The notes below the pieces were generated by a model, which saw only the letters and a program-made list of their open reading frames with translations, did no database searches and was not told the DNA's origin. From Frankiaceae bacterium (GTDB taxonomy: Bacteria; Actinomycetota; Actinomycetes; BP-191): a DNA stretch of 46,286 bases. How positions within the stretch are numbered: the first letter of the stretch is position 1; each line of letters starts with the position of its first letter. The DNA lies in the NCBI GenBank assembly GCA_035556555.1, contig DATMES010000069.1, positions 1 through 46,286 of the forward strand. The letters are read 5' to 3'. Both the position numbers and the translations under genes were made by a program. Below are positions 1-8,362 of this stretch, in pieces.

Positions 1-490
1 GGTCGTGCAGGTTCTCGGCGGTCGCGCCCATGACGAGCGCGGAGGGGTCGACGAGCTTCTCGCTGATGATCCGCGGGTTGGGGTCGACGCCCTCGCCCAT
101 CGGGTGCCGGCCCATGTGCTCGACGCCGCCGGCGATGGCGACGTCCTGCATGCCGACGGCGATGCCGCTCGCGACGGTCGTCACCGCGGTCATGGCGCCG
201 GCGCACATCCGGTCGATCGCGTAGCCGGGGACCGACTGGGGGAGGCCGGCGAGCAGTGCCGCCGTACGGCCGATGGTCAGGCCCTGGTCGCCGATCTGCG
301 TCGTCGCGGCGATCGCGACCTCGTCGACGCGCTCCGGCGGGAGCGACGGGTTGCGGCGCAGCAGCTCGCGGATGCAGCGGATGACGAGGTCGTCGGCGCG
401 CGTGTGCGCGTACTGACCGGTGGGCTTGCCGACGCCGAACGGGGTGCGGACGCCGTCGACGAAGACGACGTCCCGAAGGGAGCGGGTCAT
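1..490 (-). CDS. acetyl-CoA acetyltransferase (thiolase), 3' end missing
   Basis: The minus strand reads from ATG at 490 and runs off the window edge, giving about 163 residues of a family that is usually near 390-400. The start of the protein reads VVFVDGVRTPFG, the typical thiolase N-terminus. The active-site cysteine lies in DRMCAGAM at about residue 96, followed by the GGVEHM segment near residue 126. Thiolases condense or cleave acyl-CoA in the cytosol, in beta-oxidation or its reverse. The biosynthetic and degradative types cannot be told apart from this half. A palindrome 8 bp upstream of the start looks like a TetR-family operator of the kind found near fatty-acid genes. Confidence 0.92.
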   Translation of the reverse strand, partial: MTRSLRDVVFVDGVRTPFGVGKPTGQYAHTRADDLVIRCIRELLRRNPSLPPERVDEVAIAATTQIGDQGLTIGRTAALLAGLPQSVPGYAIDRMCAGAMTAVTTVASGIAVGMQDVAIAGGVEHMGRHPMGEGVDPNPRIISEKLVDPSALVMGATAENLHD

Positions 491-498
491 GGACCTAT

Positions 499-514
499 GT
501 TACCAGCGAGTAAC
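499..514. promoter_or_regulatory. palindromic operator upstream of thiolase
   Basis: GTTACCAGCGAGTAAC has matching 5-bp ends (GTTAC/GTAAC) and sits 8 bp from the thiolase start codon. TTAC..G.GAGTAA palindromes are typical targets of TetR-type regulators of lipid catabolism in actinobacteria (family knowledge). That this one is bound is inference. A related box occurs twice at 42922-42990. Confidence 0.5.
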
Positions 515-595
515 CGAACGCCGCTCGGTGCGTCTGTCGGCGCTGTGGCCCCTTGTTCCGTGATGTTCGGTCGCCGGTCTCGCGCGTGATGATCT

Positions 596-1048
596 TCAAA
601 GAACGAGCAGGTAGCGGACCGCCGTGGAACCGACGGTGTCGAGGGTGAAGCCGAGGCGTTCGAGGAGGCGGCGGGACGGGGTGTTGGTCGCGTCGGTCTC
701 GGCGACGACGCGGCGTACGCCCTCCTGCGCCGTCACCCACGCCACCAGCAGCCGCACCGCCTCGACGCCGAGACCGCGACCGCGGTACGGCGCCGCGAGC
801 CCGTAGCCGATCTCGACCTCGCCGTCGGCACCGGGCGGGCCGTACCAGCCGCAGTCGCCCACCACCTCGCCGGAGACCACCACGAGGAACGTCCCCTCCG
901 CCCCCTCGGGACCCGACGCGACAGGGCGCAGCGCGTCGTAGGTGTCCGCGTGCGGCCACCCGCGCCCCGCCCGTACGCCGGACAGGTCCCCGGCCAGCAC
1001 CGCGCGCGCGAGCGACGCCGGGCACGGCACGAGTGAGACGGCGTTCAC
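596..1048 (-). CDS. GNAT family N-acetyltransferase
   Basis: This 150-residue protein has the acetyl-CoA-binding motif A of GNAT enzymes (YRGRGLGVEA, about residues 88-97) and the C-terminal RLLERLGF motif. It most resembles the RimJ/RimL-like group that acetylates small molecules or protein N-termini; the substrate is unknown. The GTG start at 1048 is chosen because it overlaps the TGA stop of the upstream RNase D gene (GTGA), which implies translational coupling, and because the protein becomes collinear with the family there. A longer reading from 1111 would overlap RNase D by 67 bp. Confidence 0.85.
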   Translation of the reverse strand: MNAVSLVPCPASLARAVLAGDLSGVRAGRGWPHADTYDALRPVASGPEGAEGTFLVVVSGEVVGDCGWYGPPGADGEVEIGYGLAAPYRGRGLGVEAVRLLVAWVTAQEGVRRVVAETDATNTPSRRLLERLGFTLDTVGSTAVRYLLVL

Positions 1049-2301
1049 GCCGCGGGCGCCGCCGACCGCAGCGCCGCGCCCAGCGCCTCCGCGACGAGTT
1101 CGACCTGCCACGACCGCGCCCCGAGGTCGCGCAGCATCGTCGCCACCGCCTCGTCGGACGCGGGCTCGGGCGGGGCCCAGGCGACGCGGCGTACGGCGGC
1201 GGGCTCGACGAGGTTCTCGACGGGGAGGCCGTACCGCGTCGCGACGGCGCTCACGGCCGAGCGCGCGGCCGACAGCCTGGCCGCCGCGATCGGGTCGCGT
1301 TCGGCCCAGCGGTGCGCGGGCGGGGGAGAGCCGTCGGCGGGGCCGGTGATCGGCGGCAGGTCACTGTCGGGCAGCGCCAAGGCCTCCTGCAGAGCCCCGA
1401 ACCACACGTGCACGCGACGCTTGTTGGACCGGCCGCTGAAGATCGGCAGGGCGGCCAGCGCCTCGGGCGTCTTCGGCCACTTGAGTACGGCGTCGACGAT
1501 CGCCGCGTCCGGCAGCACCCGCCCCGGCGCGGTGTCGCGCTCGCGGGCGATGGTGTCGCGGCGCTCCCACAGCGCGCGGACGCCGGCGAGCTGGCGCGGC
1601 GTACGGAGCCGGTGGATGCCCGACGTACGCCGCCACGGGTCCACGCGCGGAAGCGAGGGCGGCGCCGCGACGATCGCCGCGAACTCCTCCCGCGCCCACT
1701 CGAGCTTCCCCTGCTCGGTGAGGACGGCGGCGAGGTGGTCGCGGAGCGCGACGAGGACCTCGACGTCGAGGGCGGCGTACCGCAGCAGTCCTGGGGGCAA
1801 CGGGCGCTGCGACCAGTCGGCGCTCGACGCGCCCTTGTCGATGCGGCGCCCGAGCACGATCTCGACCATGGTGGCGAGGCCCACGCGCTCGTAGCCGGCC
1901 AGGCGTGCCGCGAGCTCGGTGTCGAACAGCGTCCGCGGCCGCAGCCCGAGCTCGCCGAGGCACGGCAGGTCCTGGGAGGCGGCGTGCAGGATCCACTCCG
2001 CGTCCGCGAGGGCCGCGTCCAGGGACGACAGGTCGGGGCAGCCGAGCGGGTCGATGAGGAACGAGCCCGCGCCCTCGCGCCGGAGCTGCACGAGGTAGCA
2101 GCGCTGGCCGTAGCGGTAGCCGGAGGCGCGTTCGGCGTCGATCGCCACGGGGCCGGTGCCGGCCGCGAGCGCGGCGACGGCGAGTGACAGCGTGTGCGAG
2201 TCGGCGATGGGCTCGGGAACGGGCCCGGACAGTTCGAGCAGCGGCAACGGCTCAGGGGCCGGCTCAGCCAGGATCGGCTGTTCCTCCGCGACGTCGCTCA
2301 C
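1045..2301 (-). CDS. rnd: ribonuclease D
   Basis: This 418-residue protein is a DEDDy 3'-5' exoribonuclease with a C-terminal HRDC domain, acting in the cytosol on tRNA precursors and other RNAs. The catalytic motifs are visible: AIDAER (D55, E57), HAASQDL (H106, D111) and LLRYAALDVEVL (Y175, D179). The HRDC-like helical region follows at roughly residues 205-300. RNase D next to a LuxR regulator, DUF3000 and hemE is a common actinobacterial gene order. Its stop overlaps the start of the GNAT gene. Start is ATG at 2301. Confidence 0.95.
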   Translation of the reverse strand: MSDVAEEQPILAEPAPEPLPLLELSGPVPEPIADSHTLSLAVAALAAGTGPVAIDAERASGYRYGQRCYLVQLRREGAGSFLIDPLGCPDLSSLDAALADAEWILHAASQDLPCLGELGLRPRTLFDTELAARLAGYERVGLATMVEIVLGRRIDKGASSADWSQRPLPPGLLRYAALDVEVLVALRDHLAAVLTEQGKLEWAREEFAAIVAAPPSLPRVDPWRRTSGIHRLRTPRQLAGVRALWERRDTIARERDTAPGRVLPDAAIVDAVLKWPKTPEALAALPIFSGRSNKRRVHVWFGALQEALALPDSDLPPITGPADGSPPPAHRWAERDPIAAARLSAARSAVSAVATRYGLPVENLVEPAAVRRVAWAPPEPASDEAVATMLRDLGARSWQVELVAEALGAALRSAAPAA

Positions 2302-2344
2302 AGGGGAACGGTACGCCGCGCGGGGCGAAGGGATCGCCCTTTTG

Positions 2345-3013
2345 CTACCGAATCACCCCTGCGCGCATGGCGAGCGCGACCATTTCGGCGCGATCGCCCG
2401 TGCCGAGCTTGCGCGCGATACGCGCGAGGTGGCTCTTCACGGTGAGCGCGGAAAGGCCGAGGAGCTCGCCGATCTGCTTGTTCGACTGGCCGTCGGCGAC
2501 GAGCTGGAGCACCTCGACCTCGCGTCCGGACAGGTCGTTGACGCCGTCGCCCACGGGTCCGGTGCGCAGCCCCTGCGCGAGCAGCGACGCGACGGACGGG
2601 TCGGCGTACACGCCGCCGTCGAGCACCCGGCGTACGCCGTCGGTCACGACATGGGGAGACGCGCTCTTGAGGAGGTAGCCCTGGGCGCCGGCGACGAACG
2701 CCGAGCGCACCGAGTACGGGTCGTCGGCCGCGGACAGCACGATGAGCCGCCCCCAGCCGGCCGCGCGCAGGTCCGCGAGCAGCTCCAGTCCGGAGCCGTC
2801 GGGGAGCCCGAGGTCGAGCACGCAGAGGTCCCGCGCGCCGGCACCCGCCCGCGCTCGCGCCTCGGCGATGCTCGCCGCCTCGATCACGTCCGCCGCGCCC
2901 ATGGAGCGCAGCCGCGCGACCATCGACTCGCGCATGAGCGGGTGGTCGTCCACGACCATGGCCGTGAACCCCGTTCGCGCGCCGTTCTCGGCGAGATCCG
3001 TCGCAGTCGTCAC
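2345..3013 (-). CDS. NarL/LuxR-family response regulator
   Basis: This 222-residue cytoplasmic regulator has a receiver domain with the acidic pair D22-D23, phospho-acceptor D67 (CVLDLGLPDG) and the LLKSASPH lysine. A GerE/LuxR helix-turn-helix follows at about residues 155-215 (LSGREVEVLQLVADGQSNKQ). It is divergent from the S8 protease operon, which ends in a histidine kinase of the matching (HisKA_3) type, so the two probably form a pair (inference). Two GGGAC-type palindromes lie in the shared intergenic region, one only 17 bp above its start codon, which would allow autoregulation. Confidence 0.93.
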   Translation of the reverse strand: MTTATDLAENGARTGFTAMVVDDHPLMRESMVARLRSMGAADVIEAASIAEARARAGAGARDLCVLDLGLPDGSGLELLADLRAAGWGRLIVLSAADDPYSVRSAFVAGAQGYLLKSASPHVVTDGVRRVLDGGVYADPSVASLLAQGLRTGPVGDGVNDLSGREVEVLQLVADGQSNKQIGELLGLSALTVKSHLARIARKLGTGDRAEMVALAMRAGVIR

Positions 3014-3218
3014 CGCTGCCTCCGTACTGAGGGACTGTCCCTACGCCACATTGCTTCGGCTCGGGGAGTCACTCGCTGTAGCGACTGATTCCGCCATTCG
3101 CAGCAACGCGTGTTCTCGCGCGGCTCCACAAGGTTCGTCACGGGACGAAAGTCCGGGTTCTCCGCTGCCGAAGAGACGAAGGAGCACTGCTCCGGAAGAA
3201 CCTCGGGGAAGGACCCGC
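3014..3218. promoter_or_regulatory. divergent promoter region with GGGAC palindromes
   Basis: This 205-bp gap separates the response regulator (minus) from the protease operon (plus). It holds a perfect 13-bp palindrome AGGGACTGTCCCT at 3030-3042 and a second near-palindrome GGGACGAAAGTCCG at 3142-3155. The latter has the GGGAC-N4-GTCC(C) layout of DevR/DosR-type LuxR regulators. A clear ribosome binding site (GGGGAAGGA, 3205-3213) precedes the GTG at 3219. Binding by the adjacent regulator is inference. Confidence 0.5.
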
Positions 3219-4727
3219 GTGGCACGTACAAGCAGGGTGGCGACGGTCGTCGCCGGCGCCCTCGTCTCTGCCGCGCTCTCGGCTGCGCCGCCGCTGGCGT
3301 ACGTCACCGCGGTCGCGTCCGGCGACGTCCCCAGGGTGAACGGCGTCACGGTCCTCTCGCGTCAGGACGCCATCGGCACCGCTGTCGTCCGCGGCACGCC
3401 TTCCTCCTTGCGACGTCTTGCCGGCGCGCCCGGCGTCCGCGGCGTCTACGCCGACGAGCAGCTGCGTCCTACTACTGGCGGCGTCGACTTCCCCGGCTCC
3501 GTCTTCGCCTGGCAGGGCGTGGGCGGGAACGCCGGCCGCCCAGGCGCCGGCGCCGGCGTCCGCGTCGCGCTCGTCGACACAGGCATCGCCGACACCCCCG
3601 CCCTCAACCGTGCCTCCGGCCGGCTCGTCGACGCGCTGAACACCTCGCGTGACAAGGACTTCGGCGACGGGTACGGCCACGGCACGTTCATGGCCGGCAT
3701 CCTCGCGGGCGGTCCCGTCGCGGGCACCGGCTCGCACGGGCTCGGTGTCGCGCCCGGCGCGACCGTCCTCAACGTCAAGGTCGCGGACGACCGCGGCTCG
3801 ACGCGGCTCTCCGAGGTGCTCGAGGCGCTCGACTGGGTCGCCGACAACGCGGACTCGATCGACGTGGCGTCCTTCGCGTTCAGCCGTACGCGCCCCGGCG
3901 TCGGCTACGGCGCCGACCCGCTGACCGACGCGGTCGAGGCCGTCCGCTACGAGGGCGTCACGATCGCGGTCTCCGCCGGCAACGACCCCGACCAGGTCGG
4001 CGACCCAGGCTTCGCTCCTTCCGTCCTGACGGTCGGCGCGGCCGACGTCCGCGACGGCACGCCGACCGTGGCGCCGTTCAGCGGCTCGGCCGTCGTGCAC
4101 GGCGTCGCGAAGCCGGACGTCGTCGGCTCCGGCATGGGCGTCCTCTCCGTCCTCCCTTCCGGGTCCGCCATTGCGCAGGCCAACCCGGACGCGCGTCGTT
4201 CGGACCTGCTCTGGCGCGGCTCGGGCACCAGCGAGGCGACGGCGCAGGCGGCGGGCACGGCGGCGCTGTTCCTCGCCGACCACCCCTCCGCGACGCCCGC
4301 CGACGTGAAGGCGTCGCTGCGTTCGGGTGCGCTGGCCATGTCCTCCCCGCGCGCGGGTGCAGGCCTCGTCCGCGCGACGTCGGCGCTCGTCGCCGGCACC
4401 GACGCGAACGGTGACCCGACGGAGGCGACCGGCGAGGCGTCGTTCGACGCCGAGGGCTGGGACGCGATGTCGTGGCGCTGGGGTAACCCCAAGGCCAACT
4501 CGTGGTCGCGCGCCAACAGCTGGTCCCGCGCGAACTCCTGGTCCCGCGCCAACTCGTGGAGCCGCGCCAACTCCTGGTCGCGCGCCAACTCGTGGTCCGC
4601 CAACTCCTGGTCCGCCAACTCGTGGTCCGCCAACTCCTGGTCCGCCAACTCGTGGAGCGCCAACAGCTGGTCGGCCAACTCGTGGTCCGCGAACTCCTGG
4701 TCCGCCGCGGAATGGGGCGGCTCGTGA
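3219..4727 (+). CDS. exported S8 (subtilisin) serine protease with ANSWS repeat tail
   Basis: This 502-residue protein starts at GTG 3219, which has a good ribosome binding site. It has an N-terminal signal segment (about residues 7-27) and a short prodomain. The complete catalytic triad is present: D120 (VALVDTG), H154 (GYGHGTFMAG) and S338 (GSGTSEAT), with oxyanion N255 (SAGND). The C-terminus (from about residue 426) is 13 copies of Ala-Asn-Ser-Trp-Ser, the first six separated by Arg, then AAEWGGS. Synonymous codons vary between copies, so the peptide rather than the DNA appears to be conserved. The gene overlaps the next one by GTGA. An open frame extends upstream to 2742 but only by antisense reading of the regulator gene. 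Confidence 0.93.
   Translation: MARTSRVATVVAGALVSAALSAAPPLAYVTAVASGDVPRVNGVTVLSRQDAIGTAVVRGTPSSLRRLAGAPGVRGVYADEQLRPTTGGVDFPGSVFAWQGVGGNAGRPGAGAGVRVALVDTGIADTPALNRASGRLVDALNTSRDKDFGDGYGHGTFMAGILAGGPVAGTGSHGLGVAPGATVLNVKVADDRGSTRLSEVLEALDWVADNADSIDVASFAFSRTRPGVGYGADPLTDAVEAVRYEGVTIAVSAGNDPDQVGDPGFAPSVLTVGAADVRDGTPTVAPFSGSAVVHGVAKPDVVGSGMGVLSVLPSGSAIAQANPDARRSDLLWRGSGTSEATAQAAGTAALFLADHPSATPADVKASLRSGALAMSSPRAGAGLVRATSALVAGTDANGDPTEATGEASFDAEGWDAMSWRWGNPKANSWSRANSWSRANSWSRANSWSRANSWSRANSWSANSWSANSWSANSWSANSWSANSWSANSWSANSWSAAEWGGS
4494..4703 (+). repeat. 13 x ANSWS coding repeat
   Basis: Thirteen 15-bp units code for ANSWS. Units 1-6 are separated by a CGC (Arg) codon and units 6-13 are contiguous. 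Serine codons alternate among TCG, TCC and AGC, and alanine between GCC and GCG. Trp occurs every five or six residues, which suggests a regular surface-binding or wall-associated stalk, but no function is known to me. Confidence 0.95.
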
Positions 4728-6133
4728 GCCCGCAGCGCCGCGTCGCGGCCCTCGGCGGCGCCAGCCTCGCGCTGGCGCTGGCGGGGTGCCTGTACGCGGG
4801 CTGGGGCAGCCCCGCGCTGTGGGCGCCGTTCGCGCTCGCGGCCGGTGTCGCGGCGTCCGAGCTGGCGGTCGTGCACCTCGCGTTCGGGCGGCAGCGGTGG
4901 TCGTTCTCCTGCACGGACGGCGCGATCGGCGCGGCCCTGGTCTTCGCGACCGGCGGCTGGGCGACGCTCGCCGTCGTCGTCGGCGTGCTCGTCGCGCAGA
5001 CGATCCGCCGCCAGCCGCGGCTGAAGGTGTGGTTCAACGTCGCGCAGTTCGCCGCGTCGACCGGTGTCGCGGCGGCGTTCGCGCACTGGCTCGGCGGCGG
5101 GCTGCTCGGCGCGTCGGCGGGCATGGGCTGGTTCTGGCTGCTCAACCACGCGCTCGTCGCCGGCGCCGTCTCGATGACGTCCGGCCGCAGGCTGCGCGGC
5201 CTGGTGTGGGCTTCGGCGCCGATGTCCGCGCTGCACACCGCCGGCAACACGTCCGTCGGTCTCCTCGCCGCGTGGCTGACGTTGAACGCGCCGTTGGGCC
5301 TGCTCGGCCTGCTCGTCCCGATGGCGCTGCTGTGGTGGTCGTACGACCAGCAGACGCGCCGCGCCGCGGAGGCGCGGCTGTTCGCGGAGCTGGCGCGCGG
5401 CCAGGAACGCGCCACCGGCCAGTCGGTCGAAGCCTCCGCGCGGGTGGTGCTGACGGCGGCGGCGCGGCTGTTCGGCGGCGCCGACGTCGAGCTGATCCTC
5501 ATGGGCGCCGACGGTCCGGTGCGCTACACCGGCGACGAGTACGGCGTGACGCTGCGCGAGCGCGTCTCCTCCGCCGTCCTCGACGACCAGTGGGTGCTCC
5601 GCGCGCTCGGCTCCGGCGGCGTGACGACCGGCGCCGACAACGGGCGGCCGTACTGCTCCGCGGTCCTCGGCCACAGGCAGAGCCCGCTCGCGCTGCTGCA
5701 CGCGCGTCGTCCCCGCGGCTCCGCGGGCTTCGGCCGGCGTGAGGTCACGCTGGCCGAGGTGCTCGTCGGGCAGGCCGAGTCGTGGCTGTCCGTGGCCGAC
5801 CTGACGGCGTCGCGCGACGCCGCGCTCGACCGCGCCGAGATCGCCGACGAGGCCGCCAAGGCGCTCGGCGACATCGGCGCCAACACCGCTCCCTCTCTGT
5901 CCGTCCTGCGCCAGTCCGCGTCGCGGCTCGCGCAGCTCGCGGCGATGCCGACCGGGCCCAGCGAGGTCGGGGAGATCGTCGACGAGCTGCACGCCGTCGA
6001 ACGCGCCGTGGCCTCGTTGCTCGGCGCCATCGCGCTCGCCGCCGACGGCGACCTGCGCGCCGTCGAGGGACCCGAGCCGGTCCGCGCCGAGCCCGAGTGG
6101 ACGACGACCGGCGTGCTGGTGGACTTCTCGTGA
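4724..6133 (+). CDS. membrane protein with GAF-like domain and coiled coil
   Basis: This 469-residue protein has about five to seven hydrophobic helices in residues 8-215. A GAF-like region follows (about residues 238-355, ARVVLTAAARLFGGADVELI onward), then an Ala/Glu-rich helical segment and a short tail. There is no kinase, GGDEF or HTH output domain, so it may be a sensor subunit for the kinase encoded directly downstream. The GTG at 4724 overlaps the protease stop (GTGA); an ATG at 4712 is a possible alternative. Its 3' end overlaps the kinase start in the same way, so the three genes are coupled. Confidence 0.8.
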   Translation: MSPQRRVAALGGASLALALAGCLYAGWGSPALWAPFALAAGVAASELAVVHLAFGRQRWSFSCTDGAIGAALVFATGGWATLAVVVGVLVAQTIRRQPRLKVWFNVAQFAASTGVAAAFAHWLGGGLLGASAGMGWFWLLNHALVAGAVSMTSGRRLRGLVWASAPMSALHTAGNTSVGLLAAWLTLNAPLGLLGLLVPMALLWWSYDQQTRRAAEARLFAELARGQERATGQSVEASARVVLTAAARLFGGADVELILMGADGPVRYTGDEYGVTLRERVSSAVLDDQWVLRALGSGGVTTGADNGRPYCSAVLGHRQSPLALLHARRPRGSAGFGRREVTLAEVLVGQAESWLSVADLTASRDAALDRAEIADEAAKALGDIGANTAPSLSVLRQSASRLAQLAAMPTGPSEVGEIVDELHAVERAVASLLGAIALAADGDLRAVEGPEPVRAEPEWTTTGVLVDFS

Positions 6134-7203
6134 CCGGGCGCCCCGTACCGCTGGCCGCCGCCGCCGCGCTCACCGTCGGCGGCGTCGGTGCCGCCGTCGT
6201 GACGTGCGCGGGCGGCGTCCTGGCGGCGACGGGACACGGCTCCGCGCTCGGCCCCGTGCTCGCCGCGACCGGCGCGATGACCGCCGTCGGCGCCGGGCTC
6301 GCGGCGGTGCTCGCCGACCGGCTGGCGACGCAGCTGCGCGCGCTCCGTACGGCAGCCACGCGCCGTCTCCACGAGCCGACCGACCGCCAGCTCGACCGCT
6401 GGCTCGCCGGCAACGGCATCGCCGAGCTCGCCGACCTCGCGCGGACGCTCGACGCGCTGACGCTGCGTACCAAGGTCGCCGACGACGTCGCCGAGCAGCA
6501 CCGGCGGACAGCAGAGAACGCGAGCGCCGGCATGTTCGAGCTGCTCTCCGGCCTGGTGGCCGCGGAGGAAGGCGCGCGCGGCCAGCTCGCCGCCGAGCTG
6601 CACGACACCGTCGCGCAGTCGCTCGGCATGGCGCGGATGCACCTCACCGTGGGCGACGGGGACTCGCTGCGTTCGGCGCAGGAGTTCCTCGAGGACGCGG
6701 AGGAGCAGGTCCGCGCGGTCATGGCGCGCACGCGGCCGCCGGCGTTGCGCGACGGCGACCTCGCCTCCGCGATCGGGCACCTGCGCGCGGATCTCGAGCA
6801 GCGCTACGGCATGTCCGTCGAGGTCACGTGGCCGACGACCGCGCACCCGCTGCCGCTGGTGTCGGCGATCACGGTCTACCGGTTCTTCCAGGAGGCTCTG
6901 CTCAACGTCGTCAAGCACGCCGACGTCGACTGGGCGCAGGCCGCGCTCGTCGTGGACGAGGACGAGATCGTCGCGACCGTCTCCGACGCCGGCCCCGGCT
7001 TCGACCCCGACCAGGTGAAGCCCGAGAAGGGCCGCCACGTCGGTCTCGGGCTGCTTCGCGAGCGCGCGCGGCTCGCGGGAGGCTCGTTGGAGATCTCGTC
7101 GATGCCCGCCGCGGGAACGGTGCTGCAGCTGCGCCTCCCGCGTACGGCGTCCTCTGGCGCGCGCGCCGACCGTGCGCTGCCGCTGGCGCGCAGCGCCTCT
7201 TAG
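6130..7203 (+). CDS. sensor histidine kinase (HisKA_3, DesK/NarX type)
   Basis: This 357-residue protein has two N-terminal membrane helices (about 8-32 and 41-63), a linker, then the HisKA_3 dimerisation helix with the phosphorylated histidine H158 (AAELHDTVAQSL). The HATPase_c domain shows the N box (N259, FFQEALLNVVKHA), G1 (DAGPGF, about 286-291) and G2 (VGLGLLRERA, about 304-313). Such kinases phosphorylate NarL-type regulators, and one is encoded divergently at 2345-3013. The periplasmic part is too short to be a ligand domain, so the preceding membrane/GAF protein or the protease may supply the signal (inference). Start GTG overlaps the upstream stop. Confidence 0.92.
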   Translation: MTGRPVPLAAAAALTVGGVGAAVVTCAGGVLAATGHGSALGPVLAATGAMTAVGAGLAAVLADRLATQLRALRTAATRRLHEPTDRQLDRWLAGNGIAELADLARTLDALTLRTKVADDVAEQHRRTAENASAGMFELLSGLVAAEEGARGQLAAELHDTVAQSLGMARMHLTVGDGDSLRSAQEFLEDAEEQVRAVMARTRPPALRDGDLASAIGHLRADLEQRYGMSVEVTWPTTAHPLPLVSAITVYRFFQEALLNVVKHADVDWAQAALVVDEDEIVATVSDAGPGFDPDQVKPEKGRHVGLGLLRERARLAGGSLEISSMPAAGTVLQLRLPRTASSGARADRALPLARSAS

Positions 7204-7676
7204 TTCCTGCCGGCGCAGGCCTCGATCGCTTCGGCGAGGAGGTCGGGGCCGTCGTCCCAGCCGTCGGCCTTCAGCCGCAGCAGGACGGGCACCAGCCGCT
7301 GGTCGGCCAGCTCGGCGGCGGCCTCGACCCACAGGTTGCCGGGCCGCCGGCTGAGCTCGGCGAGGACGCGCTCGTACACCCGCGGGTCCTTGCGCCGCGC
7401 GAGCCCCACGGCGGCCTCGCCCGCGGTGTCCGCCTCGGTGTCGCCCAGCATCCGGAACAGCGCCTCCCTGATCTCCGGCGAGTCCACGTCGAGCTGCACG
7501 CCGAGGCCGAACGTCGCCCAGTCGCGTACCTCGGCATCGGGATCGTCGAGCGCCCTGATCAGCGCGCGGACGTTCGGGTGGTCGGGCGCCGGCCTGTCCA
7601 GGTCGAGGGGCAGGTCCGACACGGCCTCGAGCCGTACCTGCGGGTCGGGGTCGTCCAGGCGCGGGTCGGGCGTCAC
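7200..7676 (-). CDS. HEAT-repeat protein
   Basis: This 158-residue protein is built of HEAT-like helical repeats, with the pattern DDPDPQVRLEAV, DDPDAEVRDWATFGL, DTEADTAGEAAVGLA and further copies. Such proteins are protein-binding scaffolds; PBS-lyase-type HEAT proteins of this kind have no known single role. The GTG start at 7676 overlaps the TGA stop of the DUF3000 gene (GTGA), so the two are coupled. Its end overlaps the kinase gene on the other strand by 4 bp. Cytoplasmic, no signal peptide. Confidence 0.82.
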   Translation of the reverse strand: MTPDPRLDDPDPQVRLEAVSDLPLDLDRPAPDHPNVRALIRALDDPDAEVRDWATFGLGVQLDVDSPEIREALFRMLGDTEADTAGEAAVGLARRKDPRVYERVLAELSRRPGNLWVEAAAELADQRLVPVLLRLKADGWDDGPDLLAEAIEACAGRN

Positions 7677-8251
7677 ACCGCGCCGCGGCGCAGCGGCAGC
7701 CTCGCGACGCCGGGCACCGCGGGCGGCAGGCCGGCCATCGAGCAGAGCACGTCGCAGAACGCCGCGAGGTGCCGGTCCATGTCGTCGTAGCCGTCGGGGG
7801 TCCAGGAGCAGCGCAGCTCGAGGTCGCAGCCGCCGGGCTCGTTGCTCATCGCGCCGAACCGCGCGCTCGTCGTGCTCGTGACGGTGCCGCCCTCGGCGAG
7901 GTACCCCGCCTCGCGCGCGGCCAGTGCGTCCAGCAGCCACGCCCAGCCGACCTCGGGCAGCAGCGGGTCGCGCCCGATCTCCTCCTCGACCGCCGCGGTG
8001 GCGAACGCCACGACGCGCGTGTCGCCGTTCCACGCGTCCTGGCCGTGCGGGTCGTGCAGCACGATGAACCGCCCGCTGGACAGCTCGTCGTCGCCGTGGA
8101 GGACCTCGGCGACCAGCGCGAAGGCGTACGGCGCGAGGCGGCTCGGCGCCGCCGTCTCGCGCAGCGTCACGGCCGTGTCGACCTCCGCCGCGCGCAGGCT
8201 CGCGACGGCTCGCCGGAAGCAGTCCGGCGACTCCTCCGGCTCCGCGACCAT
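7673..8251 (-). CDS. DUF3000 family protein
   Basis: This 192-residue cytoplasmic protein matches the actinobacterial DUF3000 family as I remember it. It starts MVAEPEESPDCFRRAVASLR, contains RFIVLHDPHGQDAWNGDTRVVAF around residues 63-85, and has a PEVGWAWLLDAL segment followed by DLELRCSW. It is usually encoded near rnd and hemE, as here. The function is unknown. ATG at 8251 is the only start with normal upstream spacing. It is divergent from the DMT permease at 8363. Confidence 0.88.
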   Translation of the reverse strand: MVAEPEESPDCFRRAVASLRAAEVDTAVTLRETAAPSRLAPYAFALVAEVLHGDDELSSGRFIVLHDPHGQDAWNGDTRVVAFATAAVEEEIGRDPLLPEVGWAWLLDALAAREAGYLAEGGTVTSTTSARFGAMSNEPGGCDLELRCSWTPDGYDDMDRHLAAFCDVLCSMAGLPPAVPGVARLPLRRGAV

Positions 8252-8350
8252 GGTTCTGAGGGTAGGCCGCGCGGTGCGTCCCCGGGCGGATTTCGGCGGC
8301 GTACGCACGCGTCGGGCGCGTCGCGGGGCCGGCGCGGGCCCGGGGCTCCG

Positions 8351-8362
8351 TAGGGTCGTGGG
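8351..8362 (+). promoter_or_regulatory. leaderless promoter -10 of DMT permease
   Basis: TAGGGT (8351-8356) is followed by 6 nt and the GTG start, so transcription would begin at the start codon. No ribosome binding site is present upstream. Confidence 0.45.

Noticed and set aside
2742-3218. Upstream extension of the S8 protease frame
   Set aside because: The extension runs antisense through the response regulator and lacks a ribosome binding site; GTG 3219 has both a good site and a proper signal peptide.
4494-4703. Regular 15-bp repeats as a CRISPR or DNA satellite
   Set aside because: The repeats are in frame and vary only at synonymous positions, so they are protein repeats. There are no spacers.
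5524-7332. Very long minus-strand open frames over the membrane/GAF and kinase genes
   Set aside because: High-GC DNA gives long antisense frames; composition is Arg/Ala-rich and no motif is seen.
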